Positions 1 through 9,543 are shown, counted from the first letter of the stretch. The stretch: DNA of 53,217 nt from an uncultured Clostridia bacterium (GCA_934233735.1 CAKQGQ010000015.1:1-53217), one strand, 5' to 3'. A program made the numbers and translations. Notes: generated by a model from the sequence alone, not told the origin.

Positions 1-369
1 CTCAATGAAAGCTGCCAATTCATCCACATTCACCGGGTTGTGATAGTCGGATGTATAAAGCACCGGCTCGCCGCCGTACATCTTCACGAAATCCGCAAAA
101 CCTTTGCCGAAAATGCCATTATCTATTACCAAAACACGGTCTCCCGGTTCCGTCAGGGATGCAGAGGCTGCCTCCAGCCCTAAAATCCCCTCGCCTCCGA
201 GGATATATGCCGTTCCCGAAGCGTGCAAAAGCTTCTCGAGCATTTCGCAAGTCTCTTTATAAAAGTCGTAAAACGCCTCATCCAAATCCGGATTCGTCGT
301 CGCCAAAGCCCGCGCCTGTCTTACATTTTCACGAACCTGCGTCGGTCCCGCCGTCATAATTTTATACAT
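1..369 (-). CDS. class V aminotransferase, N-terminal part (cut by window edge)
   Basis: The reading frame is open from the ATG at 369 to the window edge, giving 123 residues of a longer protein. It starts MYKIMTAGPTQVRENV and contains the TNPDLDEAFYDFYKET and GGEGILGLEAA segments typical of the serine-pyruvate/alanine-glyoxylate branch of PLP-dependent class V aminotransferases. The PLP lysine would lie in the missing part. A strong AGGAGG site sits 6 nt before the ATG. It follows the ECF transporter gene by about 75 nt on the same strand, so the two probably form an operon. The family is secure; the exact amino donor and acceptor cannot be read from this fragment. Confidence 0.82.
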   Translation of the reverse strand, partial: MYKIMTAGPTQVRENVRQARALATTNPDLDEAFYDFYKETCEMLEKLLHASGTAYILGGEGILGLEAASASLTEPGDRVLVIDNGIFGKGFADFVKMYGGEPVLYTSDYHNPVNVDELAAFIE

Positions 370-404
370 CTTCCGTCCTCCTGATTGTATCTATATCTGT
401 ATTT

Positions 405-443
405 CGCGGATAAATTTTCTGAATTTATCTGAATTTTTCCGCG
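405..443 (-). other. intercistronic hairpin
   Basis: CGCGG (405-409) pairs with CCGCG (439-443), and GATAAATT (409-416) pairs with AATTTATC (422-429) inside it. It lies directly after the stop of the ECF gene and before the aminotransferase. No U-tract follows on the minus strand, so it looks more like an mRNA processing or stability element than a terminator. Confidence 0.4.
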
Positions 444-444
444 T

Positions 445-978
445 TTAGTATCTTGCCGCGATTTCCTTCAGTTTACCAGCAAAAGGAATCACGATGATTC
501 CCGCAGTTGCTACCTGAACGATATTTCCCGGAATCGAGCCAAGCGGTGCTACCCAGTTTCCGTAAAGGATTACCTCTGCAAAATAGTATCCGACAATTTT
601 GATAATCAGCGCTGCAATCACCGCAATCGTGTTTGCCACAACCGGACGAACCTTCAGCTTGTCGGAAATGGTTCCCGAAACATAACCCATCAGTCCTACG
701 ATTACCAAAGTAAACGGCGCCCACGCCGTCCAGCCCGAAATCAAATCGAACAGACCCATGCCGATACCGCCTGCCAGCGCGCCGGTGCGCTTGCCATATA
801 TGAATGCCCCTAAGAACATCGGCACATTGCCGAGGTGAATCAGTCCGCCATTGCCCATAAGCGGCAGTCTGATGTTGATAAACATGGTTGCCACGAAAGT
901 CAGCGCGATAAAAAGCGCGTCAATAACAAGTTCTTTTGTTTTATCCTGTGATGTCATTACTGTGCTGTTTGTACTCAT
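445..978 (-). CDS. ECF transporter S component (vitamin-binding membrane subunit)
   Basis: This 177-aa protein has five to six hydrophobic segments and the small size of substrate-binding S components of energy-coupling factor transporters. The pattern near residues 30-60 (NIRLPLMGNGGLIHLGNVP followed by GAFIYGKRTGALAGGIGMG) fits the group containing HmpT and the predicted pyridoxine transporters. It would bind a vitamin or precursor in the membrane and work with a shared EcfAAT module, which is not in the window. The next gene is a PLP-dependent aminotransferase, and AGTACAG direct repeats lie upstream, so a B6-related substrate is an attractive but unproven guess. The start is supported by GGAG 8 nt upstream. 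Confidence 0.8.
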   Translation of the reverse strand: MSTNSTVMTSQDKTKELVIDALFIALTFVATMFINIRLPLMGNGGLIHLGNVPMFLGAFIYGKRTGALAGGIGMGLFDLISGWTAWAPFTLVIVGLMGYVSGTISDKLKVRPVVANTIAVIAALIIKIVGYYFAEVILYGNWVAPLGSIPGNIVQVATAGIIVIPFAGKLKEIAARY

Positions 979-1086
979 TTTTCTTCTCCTGCTTGCTTAT
1001 ATAGATTTTTCTCATACATGTATTTCTGCTATTATCATACCTCAAATCTATATACATTAAAATATGCAGTTTTTATTATTTTAACA

Positions 1087-1167
1087 AGTACAGTTATGTG
1101 TTTATGGCAATCTTTAAACGTCTGTAGTTATGCAAGAGTACAGATTTAATTTGTTTTATGAGTACAG
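1087..1167. promoter_or_regulatory. AGTACAG direct repeats upstream of the ECF gene
   Basis: AGTACAG occurs at 1087-1093, 1137-1143 and 1161-1167, at offsets of 50 and 24 nt. A related CTGTAG copy lies at 1122-1127, and two copies continue as TTATG. Regularly spaced direct repeats 110-190 nt before a vitamin-transporter gene suggest an operator, for example for a MocR/PdxR-type (GntR plus aminotransferase domain) regulator. No such regulator is encoded here, so the assignment is inference. Confidence 0.4.
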
Positions 1168-1216
1168 TTTTGAACCTGCCTCTGTAAATGCCTCCGTAAT
1201 ACCCCATTATGCAACA

Positions 1217-1239
1217 AGAGGACGGGTCACCCGTCCTCT
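1217..1239 (-). terminator. terminator hairpin after the 933-aa surface protein gene
   Basis: AGAGGACGGGT (1217-1227) is the exact reverse complement of ACCCGTCCTCT (1229-1239). It sits 28 nt past the stop codon of the gene at 1268-4069. The tail on the minus strand (TTGTTGCAT) is only moderately U-rich. Confidence 0.65.
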
Positions 1240-1267
1240 GTGTGATTGCGTTCTATTCGGCTGATGC

Positions 1268-4069
1268 CTATTTTACTACAACTGATCTCCAGTTGGACCA
1301 TGTTCCGTAGTAAGTAATCATCTTGCCGTTGTCGTTGTAAACTTCTTTGACCGCACGAACCTTTACATAGTATTTATAGCCGCTCTTAAGCTTGCTGATA
1401 GTTGTGGACTGCGTTGTGTAATCGTTCTGCGCTGCGTTTACTTTCTTCGTGATGTAAGTACCCTTCGCAAAGTTCTTTGCTCTGGAATATCTTACTTCAT
1501 ATCTTGTAACATTATCCTGTTTGTTCCAACGAACCTTGATCTGACCCTTCTTAGCTGTTGTCCAAGGCTTTTTAGTCATAACCGCTTTCTTCGGATAAAC
1601 CTTGATTACCGTGGAAATCGTAGCCGGATCATACTTCGTATTGCCCGTTGTCTTAATTGTAATCTTCGCTCTTCCTGCTTTGTATGCAGTTACCACACCT
1701 GTTGAAGAAACGGATGCGATGCTGCTGTCGCTGGAAGTATAAGTGAAGGAACCTTCCGTAGCGGACGGCGTAAGCTGAAGTGTATTGGCGTTCGGATACA
1801 TCTTGTAGGAACTCTTTACGCCTGTGATGGACTGAGCCAAACCGATTACTCTGAAGGTTGCATAAGTAGTGCCGGAGTATTTGCCTGCACCTGTAACGAC
1901 AACCTTATAAGTTCCCGGAGCTGTAATTCTTGTAACTGTCTTGTCTTCGGAATCCTTGTAGGTTACCGTGTATTCGCTCGTAGAAAGTCTCGTGGAACCC
2001 TTCTCAACTTTTGCTACCTTCGGAAGTGTAATCGCATATCCTGTTGCATTTACACTGTTCTTATCCAAAGTTACTGTGTAACCGGAGATATCATTTCCTG
2101 TAATTTTGAAAGTCTTTTCAACCTTGAAGTTTCTGTTGTATCTGTTTTCATAGTTGCTTGTGCTTTCAATTATAACGGTATAAGTATCCGCATCATACAT
2201 ATAGGAAACCGTTCTGTTCGAAGAGTTCTTATATGTAACCGTATACTCGTAGGATTCCAAATATCTTCTGCTGTCGCTGTCATATACAGAAAGGTCAAGG
2301 TAGATTCTTTCTCCTACATAGTTAATCGTATTTCCACTGCTAATTTTTACATTTGCTTTTCCATCTTTTTCGGAGCTGTCTTTATAGTAAGCCTTATCGA
2401 AAGTTACGCTGATGTTCTTGGTATTGTTTTGGTCGATCGTTGCACCCTTATAGTCTTCTTCGATAGAGTCCTTGCCTCTACTTGTCTTGGCAAGGGAGCC
2501 TGTGGAAGCTTCTGTCTGATCAATTCCCTTTTTTCCTTTTTCAACCAGTGTAACAACTACATACTGTGTTTTATAGGAGCTGTTAAATCCATAGTATTTT
2601 ACATCATAGTCCGTTGTCGGAATTACTGCACCGTTGGAAGCTTTCAGTGAAACCTTCGGCACATAAGCTCTTGAAGAGGAATCATACTTCGTCGAAGAGC
2701 TGAAGTTTACCGTGATTCTGTCAAGGCTGATTGGCTGAATTGTAAAAGATGCAATCCATAATCCCTTGCTGTCGCTGCTGTTGACTGCATAGTCACCTTT
2801 GCCCTGTAAATAAACTGAGTATGTCGATACATTCTTAGGGTCTACTGCCTTGTCTTTGTCTTTATTGTCCGCATAAATATCATAATATGCGATTGTGTAG
2901 TCCGTACCTTTACGAAGTGTCGTATTACCTACAACAACCGTCGTTGTGATTTCCTGCTTGCTTCCTGTATATAAAACATTTCTGTCTTTGCAGGTAACAT
3001 CGTCACTTTTAATCAAGTTGTCTTCTTTTACAACTCTATAGGTGGTAGAGATACTTCCTTTATAGTTGCCGGTTCCATTAATCGTGATGTTATAGGTTCC
3101 TGCCTTCTGGAAATCACTCGGAGTTTCCGGTGACAAGTAATAGTCACTTCCATTTAATTCTTTATCTAAATCTTTATCACGAACCGTAATGCTGAACTTT
3201 CCGCCAATCGTAATGTTCGGAATCGTAATCGTAGTATTGCTGCTGCTTAAAGACTTCGCTCCAATTGTGTATTCAGCATCTTTAATTTCTCCGTAATAGC
3301 TTCCGATACCTCTGATGGTTGCCGTCGATGTTGTTGCTTCGGTAGCTGTGTAATCAACCACTTCAAAATCCGTATCCTGTTTTAATATCGTTGTCGTTTT
3401 TCCGTCAGCAGATTTAAGCGTTACCGTAAAGGATGGCTTCTGTGCTTTTCCGTTATAAGTAAGCGTTCCGGACTGTTTTACTGTAGCTCCGCTTAAATCA
3501 GTTTTAATTGTAAAGCTTCTGGTAATCATTTTTGTAACATTACCAGTCTTTGCTGTGGCAGTAACAACTGCTGCCGGTGCACTAGTTGTGCCGCCTTTTT
3601 CTACAGATAAGTTGCACTCACCTGTAATAGGGGTTCCGTTATATTGCACTTCAAAATACGTTTCCGGTGTAATTCCTCCAATGGAATTCAATTGGTCTGC
3701 TGTTAAATGTGCATTCGATTTTTCTACAATACTAACACCTGCAGTGCCTAAATCACGAGGCGCTACTGTAAAGGTTGCCTTTGCACTTCCACTTAATACA
3801 GTTGAATTTGTCTTCGCGGTAACTGTAACTGTATAATCTCCTGCTTTTGTAATAGTGTCACACTGCACATCAAAATCTGCGGCAGTCGCGCCTTTTACCG
3901 TTACCGTTGGCGTTGCAATTGTCGCCCCTGTATAGGTTCCGCTCGCCGGTGACAAAGTAATCATATCGTCCGTCAACGAAACCGTATCCGCAAACGCCGT
4001 CACCGCTGATGCCGGCAGCATGCAGATGACCAGAGCTAATGATAATAAAATAGCTAAAATCTTCTTCAT
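1268..4069 (-). CDS. secreted Ig-like repeat surface protein
   Basis: This 933-aa protein begins with a clear Sec signal peptide (residues 1-27, cleavage near TAFA/D). A chain of beta-rich modules of about 80-100 residues follows, with recurring phrases such as AGTYKVVVTGAGKYSGT, typical of bacterial Ig-like/MBG-type domains. Near residues 760-840 there is a Big_2-like module (ASVSSTGVVTAYKAGRAKI). The last ~90 residues form a fibronectin-III-like unit (ITRYEVRYSRAKNF, SGYKYYVKVRAVKE). There is no LPXTG sorting signal and no SLH domain, so the way it attaches to the surface is unclear. It is expressed alone, with its own promoter and terminator. A structural or adhesive role is inferred only from domain type. 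Confidence 0.75.
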   Translation of the reverse strand: MKKILAILLSLALVICMLPASAVTAFADTVSLTDDMITLSPASGTYTGATIATPTVTVKGATAADFDVQCDTITKAGDYTVTVTAKTNSTVLSGSAKATFTVAPRDLGTAGVSIVEKSNAHLTADQLNSIGGITPETYFEVQYNGTPITGECNLSVEKGGTTSAPAAVVTATAKTGNVTKMITRSFTIKTDLSGATVKQSGTLTYNGKAQKPSFTVTLKSADGKTTTILKQDTDFEVVDYTATEATTSTATIRGIGSYYGEIKDAEYTIGAKSLSSSNTTITIPNITIGGKFSITVRDKDLDKELNGSDYYLSPETPSDFQKAGTYNITINGTGNYKGSISTTYRVVKEDNLIKSDDVTCKDRNVLYTGSKQEITTTVVVGNTTLRKGTDYTIAYYDIYADNKDKDKAVDPKNVSTYSVYLQGKGDYAVNSSDSKGLWIASFTIQPISLDRITVNFSSSTKYDSSSRAYVPKVSLKASNGAVIPTTDYDVKYYGFNSSYKTQYVVVTLVEKGKKGIDQTEASTGSLAKTSRGKDSIEEDYKGATIDQNNTKNISVTFDKAYYKDSSEKDGKANVKISSGNTINYVGERIYLDLSVYDSDSRRYLESYEYTVTYKNSSNRTVSYMYDADTYTVIIESTSNYENRYNRNFKVEKTFKITGNDISGYTVTLDKNSVNATGYAITLPKVAKVEKGSTRLSTSEYTVTYKDSEDKTVTRITAPGTYKVVVTGAGKYSGTTYATFRVIGLAQSITGVKSSYKMYPNANTLQLTPSATEGSFTYTSSDSSIASVSSTGVVTAYKAGRAKITIKTTGNTKYDPATISTVIKVYPKKAVMTKKPWTTAKKGQIKVRWNKQDNVTRYEVRYSRAKNFAKGTYITKKVNAAQNDYTTQSTTISKLKSGYKYYVKVRAVKEVYNDNGKMITYYGTWSNWRSVVVK

Positions 4070-4153
4070 TTTCGTTTTCCTTTCTCCTATGTCATAATCT
4101 CAAAGTCTGTGAAAGGCAGGTATCCAAAATGCCGCCTAGTTTCACTTACACAT

Positions 4154-4182
4154 ATTATACGATTTTTGCAAAGCACTTACAA
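4154..4182 (-). promoter_or_regulatory. sigma-A-type promoter of the 933-aa surface protein gene
   Basis: Read on the minus strand, TTGTAA (4177-4182) and TATAAT (4154-4159) are separated by exactly 17 nt. The start codon is ~85 nt further, giving a leader of ~75 nt with an AAAGGA site before the ATG at 4069. Confidence 0.7.
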
Positions 4183-4259
4183 GGATAAAATTGCATATTT
4201 TCGAGGAAAATCGTGGAATTTTATGCGGCCTTAATATTCCTGCCGTCTCCTAACCTCTG

Positions 4260-5117
4260 CTATTTTAATAGGCTCAAGACACTAATATCATCTACATTTA
4301 TCTTGTATTCTTCGCCGCTGTTAAATACTTCTCCTAATTTTACATTTGGTTTCGTTCTTATACCATGAAAATCACTTCCGCCACTGGTAATTAAATTCCG
4401 ACTGCGTGCTGTATTTTCGTATCTCTTGCAATCCGCCAGTGAATGTAGAGAATTATAAATTTCAATTCCGTCCAAGCCTAAATCAAGCAGCCTAGGCAAG
4501 ATTTCTTCAAAGTCGATATTATATTGCTTTTCAACCTTTTTCGGATGTGCCCATATTGCAATTCCATCTGATTTTTTTATTGCATTTATTGCCGTTTTAG
4601 CATCGATTCTGTTTGAAATCGTGGTTTTAATATCATTTAAATACTTTTCAAAAGCCTCCGCGACGCTTTCAACATAGCCCTTTTCAACCATTAGTTTTGC
4701 CAAATGAGGTTTGCCGGGAATGTTGACTGTTTTTATTACTTCATTTAATCTTTCCTCCTCAAATTGGAAATTATATTTTTCGAGCAAGGCACTCGCCATT
4801 TCGCAAAATCTGTCGCTTCTAGCTTTTTTGAGCGTCTTCGTAGCATCAATTATATCTTTACAATTTGCGTCTATGTTATATCCCAAAATATGCATTTTAT
4901 ATTTTTGATCTAATATAGAACTAAATTCAATGCCTCTTATAAATTTTAAATCTCCAATATCATTTTTCTCAATCTCTTCTAACGCCGCAGTCGTATCATG
5001 ATCCGTAATAGAAAAAAATTCTATTCCATATTTTCGTATTTCAGCAATCAACTCTTCAACGCTTAATTCTCCATCAGAACACTTTGTATGTATATGTAAA
5101 TCGAATATCTGCTTCAA
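4260..5117 (-). CDS. PHP-domain metal-dependent phosphoesterase
   Basis: This protein of about 285 aa has the PHP metal-site motifs in order: DLHIHTKCSDG near the N-terminus (HxH), SITDHDT, IWAHPKK near the middle and GSDFHG near the C-terminus. The family (COG0613) includes 3',5'-nucleoside bisphosphate phosphatases and related phosphoesterases. The start chosen is the TTG at 5117, because GGAGGTGAAAGG lies directly before it. A longer in-frame ATG at 5192 would add 25 residues without homology-like character and lies in the preceding hairpin region. Its neighbours are large surface-protein genes with no obvious link. Exact substrate unknown. Confidence 0.8.
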   Translation of the reverse strand: MKQIFDLHIHTKCSDGELSVEELIAEIRKYGIEFFSITDHDTTAALEEIEKNDIGDLKFIRGIEFSSILDQKYKMHILGYNIDANCKDIIDATKTLKKARSDRFCEMASALLEKYNFQFEEERLNEVIKTVNIPGKPHLAKLMVEKGYVESVAEAFEKYLNDIKTTISNRIDAKTAINAIKKSDGIAIWAHPKKVEKQYNIDFEEILPRLLDLGLDGIEIYNSLHSLADCKRYENTARSRNLITSGGSDFHGIRTKPNVKLGEVFNSGEEYKINVDDISVLSLLK

Positions 5118-5181
5118 TTCCCTTTCACCTCCTACAACCACTATACCACATTCTAAAAAAATTGTATACCAGAACGCACAG

Positions 5182-5217
5182 ACCCCCGACATCCGGCTTT
5201 CACCGTCTATCGGGGGT
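5182..5217. terminator. hairpin between the 1417-aa protein gene and the PHP gene
   Basis: ACCCCCGA (5182-5189) pairs with TCGGGGGT (5210-5217). It lies past the stop of the 1417-aa gene and before the PHP gene. The T-rich tail (TTTGATTTTT) is on the plus strand, so for the minus-strand genes its strength as a terminator is uncertain. Confidence 0.5.
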
Positions 5218-5289
5218 TTGATTTTTCAAAAAAGCTTCTCACCTGTTCCTGTACATTTCAGAATGCCGCAGGCGATTTTAACAAACATT

Positions 5290-8200
5290 CTATTTGCTCC
5301 AAGTTCTGCTTGCGTATTTGCACTGCTTGAGTGCCGTCTTCGCAACGAGCTTGCCGTTTTCATCGTAAACTCTTACCTGAACTTTGTAGAAGTATTTCGT
5401 TCCCTTCTTACCGCTTGTGTTGGTATAAGCTGCTGCCTTCTTCGTCACAGCAGACTTATAGGAAGCTGCTTTCTTCGTCGAGCGATAGAAGCGATACTTC
5501 ACTGTGAAGCCAAGGTCTTTGAGTTCCTTGATGGAAGCGTTTACCTTTGCGTCGCTCTTCAGGACTGCTTTGATGTTCTTCTTAGCCGTCTTGCTTGAGC
5601 GGGCTGCGAGCTTCAGATCCGCTGTGATGGATTTTGCTTTTGCGACATTTGCCGCGGTGTCATCCGTCGGCTCTTCTGCTGCCTTTTCCACTGCAATCGT
5701 TACCGTGGAGCCAGTTGCGGCTTGAGACATCGCTTTCAGCTCGTCCTGTGTATAAGTCTTGTCGCCGAACGGAGTTTTGATGGTCAGCTTCGCATCGGTG
5801 TCTTTCACGATGGAATCGATGAAGCTCTTATCGAGCGTTACATCAGCTTTGCCGGCATCTCCAACCGCCGACTTGGAAACATTCAGGATGATTTCCTTTG
5901 TTTTGTTCGCCTTCGCCTGCTTCAGGATTTCTTTCTGATTATCAGCAGAAACCTTGACATCGGCAACCTTAGTCTTCGTACCGTCTGCGTTCGTCTTTTC
6001 GCTTACCTTAACCTCAGTCGGGGCGGTTGTCGTTCCAGCCTTAGTGTCGGAGGTTACGGAGCTAACTTCTCCTGCAGTGCCGTCACTGCCAAAATTTTTC
6101 CCGGCATCCGGATCCTTTTTCCAGTCATTTGTATAATAGAATAATATCGAATCTCCATCTCTCAACTCGTAAGCACTTACAGAAATGTCTGGTAAAACAT
6201 TATTAACTTTGTATAACCAACCCGAATTCGGACCTCCATCAAATTCGCCAAGGCTTACTCCGTCTTTGCTCATAGCACTTACATATCCGCTTTCTGCCCC
6301 TGTTTGTGTAAGATTCGTTCCTGAAACTGCATCCTGCAATGCATGAGAAACCGTCGAACCTTCTTTCAAAGTTACACTCTTCGACTTCAGCCAATATTCT
6401 TTGGTATCTTTAATAGAAACTGTGACTCGAATATCCGTTCCCTCTGTTGGTCTTGAAGGTGTCGTTGTGCTTCCGGCACTTACAGCAACTGCCGGAACTT
6501 TCGTTACACCTGAAAAGTCGACAACATTTACCACAGTATTTGTTCCACATATTTTATTTGCTGCAAGCAATGCAAGGACAGCCTGCTGAGTTGCCATTTC
6601 ATTATCCTTTATTCCAAGTTTAAATGCGTCCTTATTAGTATTTAAGTATGTCAATATTCCGTCTACTAAAGACCCACTTTCTTTTACAAATCTTGTATCT
6701 CGACTCGGATCTATTCCGCAAGCGGTGAGCGCTAAAATAACAACTGCATCTGTGTTCGCATTTCCATATGTGTTTTTTGTTTTTGTTGCGTAATTCTGAG
6801 CAAGCTGTGAAATTCCGGCTTGTACGGCTTTTTCAACTTCAGGATTGGAACGCTGTGTTGCAAGTGCCTGGAGAATCATTGCCGTTGTATCTGCATCAAA
6901 TCTGCCGCTGTATCCCCAGCCACCTTCACTGTTTTGCAAGGAAAGCAAATAGGAAACCAAATTATCTTTGACTGTTTTTGCTCCGTAGTTTCCTTGCTGC
7001 AGTGCAATCAATGCGTATGGAGCAATTGTCGAAAAGTACCCTTTCTTAGCTCCATCTAAATTGAGCTTATTTATTGCACTGCCAGCCTTAATATGAGAAC
7101 GATTAATCGTTGTTAAATTCTCAACATCGTATCCCAATGAACTCAGAAGATTAACATCATTTGCAAGCTGGTTCACCGTTTTTGCTTCTGATGCGTCATT
7201 CTTTCCGACATTTACAATATTTTTTGCCAATGAAGCAATACTTTTGTCCACAAGTGCCTGTTTCTGTTCGTCATTAAGCTTGTCTTTACCAAATTGTTCT
7301 CTGTAGGCTCCCATTACAGCGGTTTGCCACCATGTTCCCGTATTATAAGAAGCATCACCCCACCAGTCTTTGCTTTGCTTTGCATACCGATCAGTTATTT
7401 TTTCGATTGCAATCAACGCGTCTGCATTTAATGTTGCTGTTTCTGTTGACAAAACTACTACATCAAAAGATTTGCTTGCGGTAATACCTTCTTTAGTTGC
7501 AGTTACCGTAAGTAAGCCTTCTGCATTTTCACTGCCAACCGGCCGCGTTACTTTTCCGCGGAGACTGTTAACAACTATAGCCGGATTCGTTGAAGTCCAT
7601 GAAAGTCTTACTCCGTTCTTCCAATATGTATTCTTTGAGTCAAAATCATATAAATGTAAATCTGTAATTACCTTTTGCAAATCTGCAGGGAGTTTACTGT
7701 CAGTCTTGCCTGCAGCATCATAAGTTGTAATTCCATTAGCCTCTACAGACTCAACAGCTTCTTGTACTTCTTTTTTAATTGCATCGGCTTCGTCTTGTGT
7801 GATAGCCGGAACCGTTACTTTAAAAGTTTTTACATTATCCTGCGGCATCGGCCCACCATCACACATGCCATAGGTTTTTGCCATATCCGCATAATCAAAA
7901 GTCGCAGTAAGTGTAACTTCTGCATCCGGCTCTCCTAATGCCGGTCTTGTTATCTTATGCAATTGCCCAGTCGAACTGCTCGTACCTCTCGTGATTTCAA
8001 TAGCAGCATTATCTGATGTCCATGTAATGCCCAGTCCATACTTACTTCCGACAGGCATCTTCAATGTGCTTTTTACTTCTTTTGCATTCTGTCCGTTCAA
8101 AACAACTTCTTCTGTTGTCTCATCCATCAGTTTTTTTACTGCTTCTGTTTTGGACTCTTTGTGCTTTGGCACTTTGATTCCAGCTACCGAAACATCATCA

Positions 8201-9543
8201 GAATGATTTCCGAGAGATAATTTAAACTTAACTTCTGCAGTCCCATCTTTTGAAGCATAGACTATGCCCCCATTTGATTCAATGTACTCTGTTCCGCTTG
8301 CAACCTCAACAATGGATACAGTAACGCCGGGTGCTGCCGCTGTTACTAATTCCTGCGCTTTTGCAACGATATTTGTGTCCTTTATTTCGGACTCATATGG
8401 ATAGCTTCCGCCTGATAAACCAGTATACTCCACAGGGTCCAAAGCGTTTACCTGTAAAAGAGCACTTTTGCCTTTTTCTAATCTGTCTGTAATGCCTGTT
8501 TCATCCAAAGCTGGGATATTTAAGACAAACTCTTTTGTTTCAGTCACCGAACCGCACTTAATTGTTGCTGTGAGAGTTACTGATTCTGCATTTGTCGTTT
8601 TGATTACAGCACCTTTTGGCGTCACAATTTGTTCATTGCTTGAAGTCCAAGTTATCGATGTCTTTCCGCTTTCGCCGGTTGTTGGGAGGTTGACAGAGTC
8701 TCCATCCGTATAAGTAACATTCAATGCTGCTTTATCATCTGCAACACATTGTCTCTGTTCTTCCTCTGTCATTCCTTTCAGCACAGTTATTTTACACCAT
8801 GGAGGTACAATCGAAGTGTTTCCGCCATTTGCCGTTAAAATATAAGTTCCTTCTGTATCAAAAGAGAGCGTTGCCTTACCAGTTTCATCTGTCGCAATTC
8901 CCTTTGATGTAAAGTTACCGTTTCCATCTGTGGTTCCTAAGGAAAGTGCCGGTCGGATTTCCCATGTTTCGCCGCTGTAAGCACCCATGATATTAAACGA
9001 TTTTGCTGTCAATTTTATCATGTCCGATGTTGTTGTCTGAATTTCTCTTACAATATTTTCATTTTCGTAAAAAGCAACATAATTATCATCCCATGCACTA
9101 TGATAGAGAAATGTATCTACTACATCTCCGTTTTTTAATTCCGCTTGGGGAGCATAATCCGAACTGTAACGCCCGTTTAAAATATGTCCAGCATAGCCAG
9201 CGTCTTGAAAGAGCTTGCTCAATGTATTATTCACATAATTTTCTGCACTCTCCGCAGTAAAGGCATCTCCATATTTTGCTTTATGAGCTGCTACAACTGC
9301 GTCTAATACAGTCGGACTTGAACTTGCTGTTCCAATGCCATATTCAGCCGCTTGCCCGGCATGCACATTCAAAGATATTGGTCCATATACCAATGCATTT
9401 TCTTTTGAATATGTGAAAGTAACGGATATCTCATTTCCCGTCCCCACATCCGCAAACGCCATGCTCGGCATCATTGTAAACACCATCATAATTGCCATCA
9501 ATATGACGAGTGTTTTTGAGAAATAACTGTTTTTTGTTTTCAT
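5290..9543 (-). CDS. secreted transcobalamin/intrinsic-factor-like protein (toroid + DUF4430)
   Basis: This 1417-aa protein has a Sec signal peptide (residues 1-32, ending SMAFA). In order, I see a DUF4430-like N-terminal part (about 40-170; VLDAV, then KNGDVVDTFLYHS), several Ig-like modules of the atrophied type with recurring ITWTSSN phrases (about 270-700), and an alpha/alpha-toroid segment resembling prenyltransferase/terpene-cyclase repeats (about 715-1010; SEGGWGYSGRFDADTTAMIL). A DUF4430 (transcobalamin C-terminal-like) domain follows (about 1038-1145; GPNSGWLYKVNNVLPD, DGDSILFYYTNDW), then a Lys-rich tail ending in an Fn3-like unit. A toroid followed by this beta domain is the arrangement of animal intrinsic factor and transcobalamin, so extracellular cobalamin binding is the leading hypothesis. 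A cobalamin-riboswitch-like leader precedes it. The ATG has AAAGGAG 7 nt upstream. Ligand binding itself is inference. Confidence 0.75.
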   Translation of the reverse strand: MKTKNSYFSKTLVILMAIMMVFTMMPSMAFADVGTGNEISVTFTYSKENALVYGPISLNVHAGQAAEYGIGTASSSPTVLDAVVAAHKAKYGDAFTAESAENYVNNTLSKLFQDAGYAGHILNGRYSSDYAPQAELKNGDVVDTFLYHSAWDDNYVAFYENENIVREIQTTTSDMIKLTAKSFNIMGAYSGETWEIRPALSLGTTDGNGNFTSKGIATDETGKATLSFDTEGTYILTANGGNTSIVPPWCKITVLKGMTEEEQRQCVADDKAALNVTYTDGDSVNLPTTGESGKTSITWTSSNEQIVTPKGAVIKTTNAESVTLTATIKCGSVTETKEFVLNIPALDETGITDRLEKGKSALLQVNALDPVEYTGLSGGSYPYESEIKDTNIVAKAQELVTAAAPGVTVSIVEVASGTEYIESNGGIVYASKDGTAEVKFKLSLGNHSDDVSVAGIKVPKHKESKTEAVKKLMDETTEEVVLNGQNAKEVKSTLKMPVGSKYGLGITWTSDNAAIEITRGTSSSTGQLHKITRPALGEPDAEVTLTATFDYADMAKTYGMCDGGPMPQDNVKTFKVTVPAITQDEADAIKKEVQEAVESVEANGITTYDAAGKTDSKLPADLQKVITDLHLYDFDSKNTYWKNGVRLSWTSTNPAIVVNSLRGKVTRPVGSENAEGLLTVTATKEGITASKSFDVVVLSTETATLNADALIAIEKITDRYAKQSKDWWGDASYNTGTWWQTAVMGAYREQFGKDKLNDEQKQALVDKSIASLAKNIVNVGKNDASEAKTVNQLANDVNLLSSLGYDVENLTTINRSHIKAGSAINKLNLDGAKKGYFSTIAPYALIALQQGNYGAKTVKDNLVSYLLSLQNSEGGWGYSGRFDADTTAMILQALATQRSNPEVEKAVQAGISQLAQNYATKTKNTYGNANTDAVVILALTACGIDPSRDTRFVKESGSLVDGILTYLNTNKDAFKLGIKDNEMATQQAVLALLAANKICGTNTVVNVVDFSGVTKVPAVAVSAGSTTTPSRPTEGTDIRVTVSIKDTKEYWLKSKSVTLKEGSTVSHALQDAVSGTNLTQTGAESGYVSAMSKDGVSLGEFDGGPNSGWLYKVNNVLPDISVSAYELRDGDSILFYYTNDWKKDPDAGKNFGSDGTAGEVSSVTSDTKAGTTTAPTEVKVSEKTNADGTKTKVADVKVSADNQKEILKQAKANKTKEIILNVSKSAVGDAGKADVTLDKSFIDSIVKDTDAKLTIKTPFGDKTYTQDELKAMSQAATGSTVTIAVEKAAEEPTDDTAANVAKAKSITADLKLAARSSKTAKKNIKAVLKSDAKVNASIKELKDLGFTVKYRFYRSTKKAASYKSAVTKKAAAYTNTSGKKGTKYFYKVQVRVYDENGKLVAKTALKQCKYASRTWSK
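5298..6020 (-). repeat. ~720-bp near-identical coding repeat, copy 1 (partner at about 12007-12730)
   Basis: The 3' part of the 1417-aa gene and the 3' part of the 2785-aa gene match almost base for base, including synonymous positions, over about 720 bp. This marks a recent duplication or gene conversion of the tail. The repeats are direct and about 6.7 kb apart, so recombination between them would delete leader A, the intron and most of one gene. Confidence 0.85.
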
